A DNA stretch of 64,000 nt from Globisporangium splendens (taxonomy: Eukaryota > Oomycota > Peronosporomycetes > Pythiales > Pythiaceae), in contig VFIW01000004.1 of the NCBI GenBank assembly GCA_006386115.1, positions 558,001 to 622,000 of the forward strand. Reading direction: 5' to 3'. The notes beneath the pieces are model-generated. The model had not been told where the DNA came from. It was given only the letters and a program-made list of their open reading frames with translations, and did not search any database. Positions 11,701-21,947 of the stretch are shown piece by piece. Numbering within the stretch: the stretch's first letter is position 1; each line of letters opens with the position of its first letter. The position numbers were made by a program, and so were the translations under genes.

Positions 11701-14700
11701 TTTAAGAAGATCTTGCGCAAGAAAGTGAAAGAGTATGGCGCAGCTATCGAGCGTCTGGAGAAAGGTCTGCAGAAACTCAAGGACACGGGAGAGACCATGG
11801 CACGCCTCGAAGCGGAATTGAAAGGCAAGTTTGAAGCCGCTGAGGGCAAAAAAGCAGTAGCCTCAGCAATCGTCGAGACGGCGAACAAGGAAAAGGCGAA
11901 CGTCGAAATCAAGAGTAAGAAAGCAAGCGAAGAAGCTGCCAAGTGTGCGATTATCCAGGCCGAAGTCGCCGAAAAGCAACGGTCGACCCAGGAAGATCTG
12001 GCCAAAGCAGAGCCTGCTGTCGAGCAAGCTATGGCTGCACTCGATTCCTTGAACAAGAAGGACCTCGGTGAATGTAAAACAATGTCGAAACCGCCTGCAG
12101 GTGTCGACGATATCTTTGCCGCGACTGTGGTCCTTCTCGCGGGCGTGCATCCAAATGTGCAGGTGACGAAAGCGGGTAAAGTGAAAGATGCCAAGTGGGA
12201 TATCGTGAAGAAGCAACTATTGGGTAACATCCCCGAGTACGTTGACTACTTAGTCGGATTCAAGCAAGTCGTCGACGAAGGCAAAGTGCCCGTCGTGGAC
12301 TGGAAGGATGTGCGCGAGCGCCTGTAGAAGGAACACTTCAACTACGGCACCACTTTGACGAAAAACAAGGCAGCAGCCTGTCTTTGTTCCTGGGTCATCA
12401 ACATCGTCATGTACTACGATATCTTGATCACAGTCGAACCGAAGCGTCAAGCGCTGGCTGCTGCCAACTTGGAACTGGAGTCTGCAAGCAAGCGTCTGCA
12501 CGAAGTCACGACTCTTGTCGCTGAGCTGCAAGCTAAATTGGACAAGTTGTTAGAAGAAGCTGCTGCTGCAGAGAAGGAAAAAGAAGATGCGATCAACTCG
12601 GTGGAGCAAGGAAATCGTAAGATGAAGCTCGCGGGGACACTAACGAATGACTTGTCGAGCGAAAATGTGCGTTGGAGGATCAACGTGCTGCAACTACAAA
12701 AGGAGAAAGACCTGCTCGTGGGCGATGTGCTCTTGGCGTCCGCGTTTATCTCGTACATTGGACCATTCACGAAACCTTTCCGTGATGAGCTCATCAACAA
12801 ACACTGGGTTCCCTTTCTGCGCAAAGCAGCGAATGGAGAGAGTATCGCAATGTCAGAGGAATCGAACCCGCTCGCGATTTTGACGGACGATGCACAAATC
12901 GCGCAATGGAACACGCAAAAGCTCCCGTCGGATCGTGTCTCGACCGAAAATGATGCCATCGTCGTCACGACTGTGACTATGGGTCGTCGTCCAGTGATCA
13001 TCGACCCACAGTTGCAAGCTATTGTGTGGATTCGTGAAATGGAAGCGCACAATAGCCTGATCATCGTTCGCGTCGGCCAAAAGATGTGGATCGAGCGCTT
13101 GAAGTCTGCGATCGGCACGGATGGCGCGTTCCTGATCGAAAATTTAGGCGAGAAAATTGGTCTGATCTTGGCGCCCGTGATTCAGCGATCGACATCTCGA
13201 CGTGGTGCGCGGTACGAAATCCAGATCGGAGATGCCTCAGTGCCGTACAACGACAACTTCCACCTGTACTTGCACACAAAGCCGGGAAACCCGCACTACC
13301 CTCCTGAAATCCAGGCCGAATGTACGACCGTGAACTTCACGGTCACGATTCTCGGTCTCGAGAACCAGCTTTTGAATCTCGTCGTGTCGAAAGAGCGAAA
13401 TGATCTCGCAGTGAGGCGAGAGAAACTCATCCAAGAGCAGAACAACGGCAAAATCGAGCTCAAGAAGCTCAAAAATGATATCCTGTTCTACCTGGCGAGC
13501 GCCGACGATGATATCACGAACAACCAGCCGTTGATCAGTATCCTCAGTGACACCAAGTACAAGGCGCAGTTGACGCAAAACAACATGGAGGCGGCCAAGA
13601 AGACGCAGGAATCCGTCAATATCACGAGCGAAAAGTACCGAAGCATCGCAGCACGAGGCTCGTTGCTATTCTTCTTAACGAACGATATCAGCAAAGTGCA
13701 CTCGTACTACATTTACTCGCTGGCGTCGTTCCAGCAAGTGTTCCTGTCCGGCATCTATCGCGTTCCGATCAAGAAACCCGAGATTGAACCCGTTGCCGGT
13801 GGTGAAGGAGAAGAAGGAGCAGCTCCAGGTGCTGGAGGCGGTGAAAGCGAGGTGTCCGACCTCACGGATGAAGAAATGCAGGCGCGTTGCCGCATCCTCA
13901 TGGACAGTATCACGTCGTGTGTGTACAACTATGTGCGTCGTGGGCTCTTTGAACGCGACAAGCTCACAGTCGCGATCATGCTCACGTTGAAGATCCTGCT
14001 GAAAGACGGCTTGCTGTCGGAGACGGAAGTCGAGTATCTTCTGATCAGTAAATCTCATCCCGATGCTGGGAATGCTGGCTCGGCGTCCGAGTGGCTTCTC
14101 GCGGTGCTCTGGTCTAAGATCAAAGCGCTTGAGGCGCTCAAATGTTTCCAAGGACTAGGCGATGCGATCCAGAATGATCCAGATGAATGGCGGAAATGGT
14201 TTGCCACAGAAGACGCAGAGCGACAGAAACTCCCTGGGGATTTCGTCAAACTCACATCTTTCCAGCGCATGATTCTGCTGCGCGTATTGCGTCCAGATCG
14301 CGTCACGAATGCGTTGCGCACGTTCATTTTGGATCCGTTGGGCGAAGAGTACGTGAGTCAGCCTCCATTCAACATGGAGGCCACGTACGAGGAAACGAAC
14401 TCGTCGATCCCGATTTTCTTTGTGCTGTTCCCTGGTGTCGATCCGACACCGTGGGTGGAAAAACTAGGACGCGCCAAAGGCGTGAGTCTGGAAAACGGAA
14501 ACTTTATCAATATCTCGATTGGTCAGGGCCAGGAAGCGTACGCGGGTGAGTCCCCAAAGAAGCTTGCAGCGGATGGCGGCTGGACCATTCTGCAAAATGT
14601 GCACTTGATGCAGTCCTGGCTGCCTACGCTAGAACGCCAACTGGAAGAAGTCGCGACGGAAGGTGCCCACGAGAACTTTCGGTGTTTTATCTCTGCGGAA

Positions 14701-16307
14701 CCTCCGCCGCTCCCAGATATGCTCAATATCCCCGAATCGCTCATGCAGAGTTGCATCAAGGTCACCAATGAGGCGCCGTCCGATATCCAGTCCAACTTGC
14801 GACGCGCATGGGCGAACTTCAGCGAAGACAAAGTCCAGGCGTGCACGAAGCCATCGGATTTCAAAGCGTGTTTGTTTGCGCTGTGCTAGTTCCATGCGAT
14901 CGTGCTGGGACGCTGCCGCTTTGGACAACAAGGCTGGAGTCGTGCGTACAGTTTCAACACGGGCGACCTCACGATCTGCGCGAATATCCTGCACTCGCAT
15001 TTGGACAACAACCCGAACGTGCCGTGGGACGATTTGTGGTACATCTTCGGCGAGATCATGTACGGCGGCCACATCACGGACTCCTGGGATCGACGGACGA
15101 ACAACACGTACTTGACCGTGCTGATCAATCCAGGGCTGCTCAACGGCATGGAGCTCGGACCTGGCTTCAAGTCCCCAAACCCGAAGGAGTTCAACTTTGC
15201 AGAGTACGCGAACTACATTGAAAAAACATGGTGCCCGAGGCGCCGCCGCTCTTTGGACTGCATCCAAACGCCGAAATCGGCTACTTGACAACGACGTGCG
15301 AGACATTGTGCTACACGATCGTGACCATCGGTGGTGGAGCCGGTGGTGGTGGCGAAGGAGGCGGCGACAAGATGTCTGCGCTGCGGCACATGATCGATGA
15401 GTTTGAGTCGCGATGTCCAGAGTACTTTAGCCTTCTCGATCTCACTGAACTCGCGACGCCACTGCTGACTGAAGAGCATGATCCTTTCGTGGTCGTGGCG
15501 GTGCAGGAATGCAGCCGCATGAACGTGCTGCTTGAGGAAATCCGCATCTCCCTAGGAGATCTGAAAAAGGGTCTCAATGGCCAACTCAATATGTCGCAGG
15601 CCATGGAAGACCTCGCCACCGCGATGTCACTGAACGAAGTGCCTGGACGGAATCCGTTCTCGCGATGCAAATGGGAGAAGAAAGCTTGGCCGTCCAAGAA
15701 ATCGCTCAGCGGGTAGTTCACGGACATGGTGAAGCGCTACCAGCAGATGCAGGTCTGGTCGACGGATTTCGTCACGCCGTTCTCGATTTGGCTCCCCGGT
15801 CTGTTCAACCCGACTGTGTACACCACGGCATGTCTCCAGGTGACGTCTCGAAAGAAATTCATACCGCTGAACCGGACGACCGTCGAAACGCACGTGACGA
15901 CGTTCCAAGATCCGTCGCAGGTTACGTACTACCCCGACGACGGTGTGTTTGCCCACGGCCTGATCCTCGAAGGTGCTCGATGGAGCACACTTGACGAGAT
16001 CTCGGAGTGGTTCCACGTCGGCTCGTCTCCATCGACTAAGTGCGGAGGCACACTGCTCGACAGTAATCCAAAGGAGCTGCTCTGGATGCTGCCGGTCGTA
16101 TACGTGAAGGCCGTGCAGACAAAGCCGAGCTGGGAACCCTCGTCCGTCGGATACTTGCGTCACGACCCCAGCATCTACGAATGCCCAGTGTACCTCACGC
16201 GGTTCCGTGGCCACACGTACGTCTTCTTGGCAACGCTGCCGACCGACTGCGGCAGCGAGAAGTGGGTGCTCCGTGGCGTCGCGATTCTGTTCCAGGACGA
16301 CAACTAA

Positions 16308-16716
16308 CCATAGGTGCGATAGACAAAGCTTTTGTTTTCATCCTGATGTTACTTAGTTTTTATGAATGGCATCATGTTGGATGCGATCGATACGTTCATC
16401 CCGATACCGTTGTCGGTGTTCGCATGAGACGCACTGAGGCATTTGTGCGGATCGTAAAGTCCAAGCATCACATAACATCAAGCGATCGGTTCAAATGCGT
16501 TAGATAAAGGCAAAGCAATCGCAACGCGAGCTGAGGTCCACCAGAGTGTTGTAGCAGCATCATTCTGTTTCTGGGAATGCTGGTATCGACACTCAAGCTG
16601 AGCAATCAAAATGGGTGATATTGACCATCATTCATGTCCGCAACTGAGACCAAGCCTGAACAGGGGTGCACACTCGAATTTGCTCCAAAGCCAACAGCCG
16701 AGGCTTGCGCACCAAG
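16308..16716. other. intergenic region between dynein and carboxypeptidase A
   Basis: No gene seen. It holds the dynein 3' end and the 5' region of carboxypeptidase A. Sequence homology to the 5' side of the inverted copy stops at or very near the start codon. Confidence 0.5.
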
Positions 16717-18339
16717 ATGCGCGCGTCCGAATCCATCCCGCTGACGACCCGAGACGGGAGCTACGCGGTCCCTGACGTCAGCACCCGCTTCACCACGGGT
16801 CTCAAGACCTACGCCAAGTACGGACTCGTCGCGGCGCTCGTGTTCGCTGCGGGCAACGTGATGTTCGCGAGCGATAGCTCGTCACCGATCCAGACGCTTC
16901 CTGTGCTCCCGGATACGGTCAACGCCGCCAAGAAGCTCGAGTTCCCTGGCGCCGCGGACGAGATCAAGGACCTCTTTGGCAAGCCAGACGAGTACACGTC
17001 GCGACTGTACTCGGGGTACCTTCCGCTGCGTAATGGCGGTGAAGCGTTCTACTTCTTCGCCGAGTCGCAGAGTGAGGAGCCGGCGCAAGACCCCGTGCTC
17101 TTGTGGCTGAACGGAGGTCCCGGCGCGAGTTCGCTCGCAGGCTGCTTCTCTGAGAACGGTCCGTTGCTCGTGAGCGCGGACGGCAAGAGTCTGATCGCGA
17201 ACGAGTACGGCTGGAACAAGAACGCCAACTTGATCTGCATTGAGTCGCCCATCGGCGTGGGCTTCAGCTACAACGCCAGTGGCGTGTACGTGTCGGACGA
17301 TCTGTCCCAGGCTGCGGACTTGCACGAGGGTTTGCAGCAGTTCTTTGTCAAGTTTCCTCACTTGCGCGCGAACGACTTTATCATCTCGGGTGAGAGTTAT
17401 GGCGGGATCTACGTGCCGACGACAGCTCGTCAGATCGTGGAAGGCAACTTGAAGGGCGAGCCAAAGATCAATTTGAAAAAGTTTGTGGTCGGCAACGGCG
17501 TGAACGAGTTCTCTGGACTCTCGCAGTACTTGTTTGCGTACTACCATGGCATCTTGAGCACGGAAGAGTACCAAAACATCCGTACGAGCTGCCCAGATCT
17601 TCAGGAGTTCAAGTCGACTTTGTCGAACGCAGCGTTGGACTTGGACTCGCCATGCTACCAAGCGATTTTGTCGGCAACGACCAAGATCATGTTTGAACAA
17701 ATCAACACGTACAACGTGTATGGTAACTGTGCTGGCACGCCAGAAGAAAGCTTTAAGGAGCTGGCACAGCGGCTGCTGGAAAAGCCAACGGGGTTCCCAC
17801 ACCCACTTGGCATGCCGTCGGTGATGTGCTTGGACTCGACCAACTTGGAGACGTACTTCAACATCCCGAAGGTGCGCGACGCCATGCACACCAAGGACGA
17901 CATCGACCGCTGGAACAGTGTTGCGCTCTCGTCACAGGTTCTTGGTCTCAAGGATTTGGTTCCTGGTTTCCCGGATGTCACGATCGACAAGAGCCGCTTG
18001 TTCGACTACACGACTACGCTGAACTGGGAGGTGACACCTATCTGGAAGGACCTGCTCACGCATAACATCAGTGGTGTGATCTATCACGGTGACGCCGACA
18101 TGGTCTGCGACTTTATCGGTGGTCTCTGGGCTGTTGAGTCGTTGAAATTGCAACGTCTGGTCAAGCGCAAGCCCTGGTCCGTGGAGCTGGAAGGGACTCA
18201 ACAGACTGGTGGCTTTGTCGAGGAGTTCGAGGGACTGACGTACTTGACGGTGAAGGGTGCAGGTCACTTGGTGCCAATGTGGAAACCTGTGGAGGCGAAG
18301 CGCATGTTGGATCTGTTTGTGTTGGAGCGTGAAGGGTGA
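16717..18339 (+). CDS. membrane-anchored serine carboxypeptidase (peptidase family S10), copy A
   Basis: A single open frame of 540 codons beginning MRASESIPLTTRDG. S10 enzymes remove C-terminal residues from peptides at acidic pH, usually in vacuole/lysosome or outside the cell. The catalytic triad is visible: Ser about 227 in GESYGG, Asp about 461 in GDADMVCD, His about 517 in GAGHLVP. The oxyanion/substrate region LLWLNGGPGASSLAGCF is also present. The N-terminus has no cleavable signal pattern; a charged segment of about 30 residues precedes a hydrophobic stretch (YGLVAALVFAAGNVMFA), suggesting a type II signal anchor. ATG 16717 was chosen because the mirrored copy starts at the same residue and similarity ends there. 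The gene forms the left arm of a tail-to-tail inverted repeat with copy B. The two proteins are almost identical except around codons 303-400 and 408-425. Confidence 0.93.
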   Translation: MRASESIPLTTRDGSYAVPDVSTRFTTGLKTYAKYGLVAALVFAAGNVMFASDSSSPIQTLPVLPDTVNAAKKLEFPGAADEIKDLFGKPDEYTSRLYSGYLPLRNGGEAFYFFAESQSEEPAQDPVLLWLNGGPGASSLAGCFSENGPLLVSADGKSLIANEYGWNKNANLICIESPIGVGFSYNASGVYVSDDLSQAADLHEGLQQFFVKFPHLRANDFIISGESYGGIYVPTTARQIVEGNLKGEPKINLKKFVVGNGVNEFSGLSQYLFAYYHGILSTEEYQNIRTSCPDLQEFKSTLSNAALDLDSPCYQAILSATTKIMFEQINTYNVYGNCAGTPEESFKELAQRLLEKPTGFPHPLGMPSVMCLDSTNLETYFNIPKVRDAMHTKDDIDRWNSVALSSQVLGLKDLVPGFPDVTIDKSRLFDYTTTLNWEVTPIWKDLLTHNISGVIYHGDADMVCDFIGGLWAVESLKLQRLVKRKPWSVELEGTQQTGGFVEEFEGLTYLTVKGAGHLVPMWKPVEAKRMLDLFVLEREG

Positions 18340-18685
18340 AAAGGGAACTATGGCTACGACGGGATGGTGGCGCGTCTTAGGCAATCGGTGTACAACGGAT
18401 TGCACTAGACAGAAACCGGAGGTTAGAGCGGAATACAAGACAGTTTTGTGCGACCGTGATTTTGTTGATTGTATGCGGCTTCGTACACTCACAACAAGGT
18501 GACGATGCACCCCGAATGACCAATTTAGTCGGGGTTAACACAAGACCTTGTTGTGCGTGTTGCGCAAGCAATACAATCCTCAAAATTGTTTAACACAAAA
18601 CTGTTAAACGACAACGACAACCTCCGGTTTGTGTTCTGTTAATCCGTTGTCTCTCAATCATCCTAAGACGCGCCACCATCCCTTT

Positions 18686-20311
18686 TCACCCTTCACGCTC
18701 CAACACAAACAGATCCAACATGCGCTTCGCCTCCACAGGTTTCCACATTGGCACCAAGTGACCCGCACCCTTCACCGTCAAGTACGTCAGTCCCTCGAAC
18801 TCCTCGACAAAGCCACCAGTCTGTTGAGTCCCTTCCAGCTCCACGGACCAGGGCTTGCGCTTGACCAGACGTTGCAATTTCAACGACTCCACAGCCCAGA
18901 GACCACCGATAAAGTCGCAGACCATGTCGGCGTCACCGTGATAGATCACACCACTGATGTTATGCGCGAGCAGGTCCTTCCAGATAGGTGTCACCTCCCA
19001 GTTCAGCGTAGTCGTGTAGTCGAACAAGCGGCTCTTGTCGATCGTGACATCCTGGAGACCAGGAATGACCTCTAAGAGTGCTAGGACTTGCGACGAGAGC
19101 GCAACACTGTTCCAGCGGTCGATGTCGTCCTTGGTGTGCATGGCGTCGCGCACCTTCGGGATGTTGAAGTACGTCTCTACACTGGCAAATGACACGCATG
19201 CCACCGGTGGCATACCGAGTGGGTGTGGGAACCCCGTTGGCTTTTCCAGCAGCCGCTTCGCCAGCTCCCTGATGGTCTCTTCTTGCGTACCAGCACAGTT
19301 GCCGGCCACATTGTACATGTTAATTTGCTCGGACATCATTTTGGTCGTCGCTACCAACGCCGCTTGGCCGCACGCAGAATTCAAGTACAATGTAGAGTTT
19401 TTCATGAGAGTCGACTTGAACTCCTGAAGATCTGGGCAGCTCGTACGGATGTTTTGGTACTCTTCCGTGCTCAAGATGCCATGGTAGTACGCAAACAAGT
19501 ACTGCGAGAGTCCAGAGAACTCGTTCACGCCGTTGCCGACCACAAACTTTTTCAAATTGATCTTTGGCTCGCCCTTCAAGTTGCCTTCCACGATCTGACG
19601 AGCTGTCGTCGGCACGTAGATCCCGCCATAACTCTCACCCGAGATGATAAAGTCGTTCGCGCGCAAGTGAGGAAACTTGACAAAGAACTGCTGCAAACCC
19701 TCGTGCAAGTCCGCAGCCTGGGACAGATCGTCCGACACGTACACGCCACTGGCGTTGTAGCTGAAGCCCACGCCGATGGGCGACTCAATGCAGATCAAGT
19801 TGGCGTTCTTGTTCCAGCCGTACTCGTTCGCGATCAGACTCTTGCCGTCCGCGCTCACGAGCAACGGACCGTTCTCAGAGAAGCAGCCTGCGAGCGAACT
19901 CGCGCCGGGACCTCCGTTCAGCCACAAGAGCACGGGGTCTTGCGCCGGCTCCTCACTCTGCGACTCGGCGAAGAAGTAGAACGCTTCACCGCCATTACGC
20001 AGCGGAAGGTACCCCGAGTACAGTCGCGACGTGTACTCGTCTGGCTTGCCAAAGAGGTCCTTGATCTCGTCCGCGGCGCCAGGGAACTCGAGCTTCTTGG
20101 CGGCGTTGACCGTATCCGGGAGCACAGGAAGCGTCTGGATCGGTGACGAGCTATCGCTCGCGAACATCACGTTGCCCGCAGCGAACACGAGCGCCGCGAC
20201 GAGTCCGTACTTGGCGTAGGTCTTGAGACCCGTGGTGAAGCGGGTGCTGACGTCAGGGACCGCGTAGCTCCCATCTCGGGTCGTCAGCGGGATGGATTCG
20301 GACGCGCGCAT
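18686..20311 (-). CDS. membrane-anchored serine carboxypeptidase (peptidase family S10), copy B
   Basis: Mirror copy of carboxypeptidase A: 541 codons, same start MRASESIPLTTRDG, same signal-anchor segment, same triad motifs GESYGG, GDADMVCD and GAGHLVP. Roughly the first 300 and last 110 codons appear identical in protein to copy A. A central block (for example LMKNSTLYLNSACGQAAL against LSNAALDLDSPCYQAIL, and ALLEVIPGLQDV against GLKDLVPGFPDV) has diverged strongly. This patchwork fits recent duplication or ongoing gene conversion between the arms, with the variable block lying away from the catalytic motifs. One unit appears to have kept a different helical insertion region, which in S10 enzymes shapes substrate choice (inference). 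The 5' flank differs from that of copy A, so the two are probably under different promoters. Confidence 0.93.
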   Translation of the reverse strand: MRASESIPLTTRDGSYAVPDVSTRFTTGLKTYAKYGLVAALVFAAGNVMFASDSSSPIQTLPVLPDTVNAAKKLEFPGAADEIKDLFGKPDEYTSRLYSGYLPLRNGGEAFYFFAESQSEEPAQDPVLLWLNGGPGASSLAGCFSENGPLLVSADGKSLIANEYGWNKNANLICIESPIGVGFSYNASGVYVSDDLSQAADLHEGLQQFFVKFPHLRANDFIISGESYGGIYVPTTARQIVEGNLKGEPKINLKKFVVGNGVNEFSGLSQYLFAYYHGILSTEEYQNIRTSCPDLQEFKSTLMKNSTLYLNSACGQAALVATTKMMSEQINMYNVAGNCAGTQEETIRELAKRLLEKPTGFPHPLGMPPVACVSFASVETYFNIPKVRDAMHTKDDIDRWNSVALSSQVLALLEVIPGLQDVTIDKSRLFDYTTTLNWEVTPIWKDLLAHNISGVIYHGDADMVCDFIGGLWAVESLKLQRLVKRKPWSVELEGTQQTGGFVEEFEGLTYLTVKGAGHLVPMWKPVEAKRMLDLFVLEREG

Positions 20312-20804
20312 CGTGCAGCCGAAGTCGATTTACTGGTGGGGGGCGAGGCGAATTCGATTGTGAGCTGTCGTAGCTCAAGGGCGGCGGTCAGGGTGAGGGA
20401 GGGACCCTGGGCTTCCGTGGATGATGGCACATCATGTCAAGTGGCTGTGCGTATAGTTTTCGTTCGCACATCCTTCCACAAAGGAGGCTACCATCATTCC
20501 TGGAGTCAGAGTGGAGCTGTTGGTGGCAGCTGTCACGAAGAGTGCCACTGCTGCCACCATTCCACTCTTTCAACCTTGGTTTTACATTTAGAGTACGATC
20601 GCACCGTGTTTTGGCATCGAATTGTAACTTTCGTGAAGAAGGTGCTTTATACAAAACAGAGTCAAAAGGAGGAATGTTTGATAAAATGAGGACTTTGTCA
20701 GCTTGCCTTGTTGCATGGGATTTCTTTTATCCATCGATAATGCATGCTCTTTATTGTCTGCAGCACCGCCACAGTGTAAATCTCGGTAACGAGCGAGTCG
20801 TATA
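20312..20804. other. intergenic region between carboxypeptidase B and PRKRIP1
   Basis: Holds the upstream region of copy B (minus strand) and the 3' end of the PRKRIP1 gene. No further gene could be supported. Confidence 0.5.
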
Positions 20805-21583
20805 TCACTGCTGCTGCTGTTCCTCTTTCTTCTTCTGCTCAGCGAGCATTCGTTCCAGAAAGCTGCCGTCGTTCGGGATCTCAGGCACGCCGCCGGGGGT
20901 CTCTGGAAACACTTCTGGCTGTGTATCCTCTGCTGCTCTCTTCTGTTTCTTCTGCTTTGGCGCATCGACATTGCCTTTAGATTCTTCCTCGCTATCTCCA
21001 TTATCATCGTCATTGCCAGTCGAAAGCGACTTGGCTTTGGAGCGCTCCTTGCGGCGGCGGCGCTTCTCCGCGCGCTTGTGCGCACGCGCTTCGAACTCGG
21101 TCATGCTTTGCAGTCGCTTTTTCTCAAACTCTTCCTTGACTTTCCTTTGCTCGTACTCTTTTTCCATGCGTTCGACACGCTCGAGCTCTCTATTGCAGCC
21201 GAAATACACGCAAACACACACAATCAGTTCATGACATAATACCATCCCGCTTAATACTCAACGCATCCTTTGTACGCAACAGCGCAGATGCATAGGCACA
21301 CATACCGTCGACGAGCGGCACGATACATGTGGAAGTCGCCACTCCCAGCGCCGGCAGAACTCCCCGACACATTTTCGACGCGGTTGATGGTCACTTTCGC
21401 ACTCTGGTGCTTGTCGCCTCCACTGCTGCTGGCGTCACCAGCGCGCTGCGTGGCGCCATCGCCTCCACCAGGTCCGTAGTGACTCACGCTCGAACTCGCT
21501 GTCGTTGCGGTCGCGGACGAATACGAGATGGCGGCCTTCGCGTCCTGGTCCGTGAACGTCTGCACCGTCGTGTAGCGACCCAT
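20805..21583 (-). CDS. PRKRIP1: PRKRIP1-like nuclear/spliceosomal protein
   Basis: Two exons on the minus strand, 21583-21306 and 21189-20805, joined over a 116-bp intron (donor GTATGT, acceptor ATAG), give 220 codons. The diagnostic PRKRIP1 core is complete across the splice: VSGSSAGAGSGDFHMYRAAR followed by RRELERVERM. In animals PRKRIP1 is a small helical protein of catalytic spliceosomes. After the core comes a lysine/arginine-rich coiled helix (RAHKRAEKRRRRKERSKAK, a nuclear localisation pattern), an acidic patch, PETPGGVPEIPNDGSFLERM and a glutamine run at the end. The start is uncertain: ATG 21583 gives MGRYTT, but the frame is open upstream and TTTTTCCAG near 21619 looks like a splice acceptor, so an additional 5' exon is likely. 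Confidence 0.85.
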
Positions 21584-21622
21584 TCTCGTCCGAAGCTCTT
21601 TTGCCTTTTGCTGGAAAAACAC

Positions 21623-21947
21623 ACCAAAGCAAGTCGGGGCAAGTCGCTGAATCTCGGAACCTTCTAGTTCCTTGTGCCTCGGAAAGAGCTAATTGGTGCA
21701 GTGGTAGTCAAATATGAACTCCATAAATTCTCTTGTTTAATATTTTGCAAGTCCACCTTTCCCCATTATGGTTACATCAAATTAGGCAATCGTAAAGTTA
21801 TGCAGAACTGAAATGCCGGTATGTGTACCGGTATGTCGTGCGCATTATTGGTTGGTTTGGATTCCCCATTTTGGTGCCAACACCCAAGCACAAAACGCAC
21901 CAGAAGCCAGCAGCATCAAAGCCTCGTGTCTCTCTGTGTGATCAGCC
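21623..21947. other. divergent intergenic region (PRKRIP1 left, MRPL13 right)
   Basis: Should carry promoters for both divergently transcribed genes, and possibly the first PRKRIP1 exon. No clear core promoter motif was recognised. Confidence 0.45.

Larger units (their letters stand above)
3851..16307 (+). pseudogene. outer-arm dynein alpha-type heavy chain (Kelch-IPT-filamin-dynein motor), multiply interrupted
   Basis: Dynein heavy chains are the ATP-driven motors of axonemal arms. About six kelch repeats (HSFTL, RHSAVL..VFGG, AHSATL..VFGG, SGHQT..FVIGG, FMFGG, TFFGG) run to about 4940. An IPT/TIG domain (IEPTSGPITG, near 4975-5150) and a filamin-type Ig domain (near 5300-5610) follow. This N-terminus is typical of the Chlamydomonas ODA11 alpha chain. 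The linker spans about 6500-7860. P-loops are GPAGTGKT (AAA1, 8027), GPSSCGKT (AAA2, 8894), GPVGTGKT (AAA3, 9940) and degenerate GADGSGKR (AAA4, 11010); AAA1 Walker B is GCFDEFNR. Stalk and microtubule-binding domain lie near 11710-12640; the C-terminal cap ends VAILFQDDN at TAA 16305. One in-frame 66-bp intron is at 4050-4115. The frame breaks near 4547, 6181, 6502, 7877 (TGA), 8363 (TAG), 8953, 9709 (TAG), 10741, 11700, 12325 (TAG), 14887 (TAG), 15224 and 15714 (TAG). No domain is missing, so it is either a young pseudogene or a poorly polished sequence. The true start is uncertain. Confidence 0.85.
16717..20311. repeat. large inverted repeat: two carboxypeptidase genes tail to tail
   Basis: Left arm about 16717-18500, right arm about 18555-20311. 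Coding parts are nearly identical over long blocks. Homology continues past both stop codons into the centre, where shared strings recur in mirror order (GGTGGCGCGTCTTAGG, ACAACGGATT, AAACCGGAGGTT, ACAGTTTTGTG, CACAACAAGGT). The left arm has an 18-bp insertion just after its stop codon. The unpaired centre is only about 50 bp and itself contains CCCCGA (18510) facing TCGGGG (18529). Confidence 0.93.

Noticed and set aside
8363..15716. TAG reassigned to an amino acid, which would rescue the dynein frame
   Set aside because: Five of the six in-frame stops are TAG, but other genes in the window end with TAG (MRPL13, SPEF2), the replaced residues appear to differ (Leu, Glu, Trp, aromatic), and frameshifts would remain.
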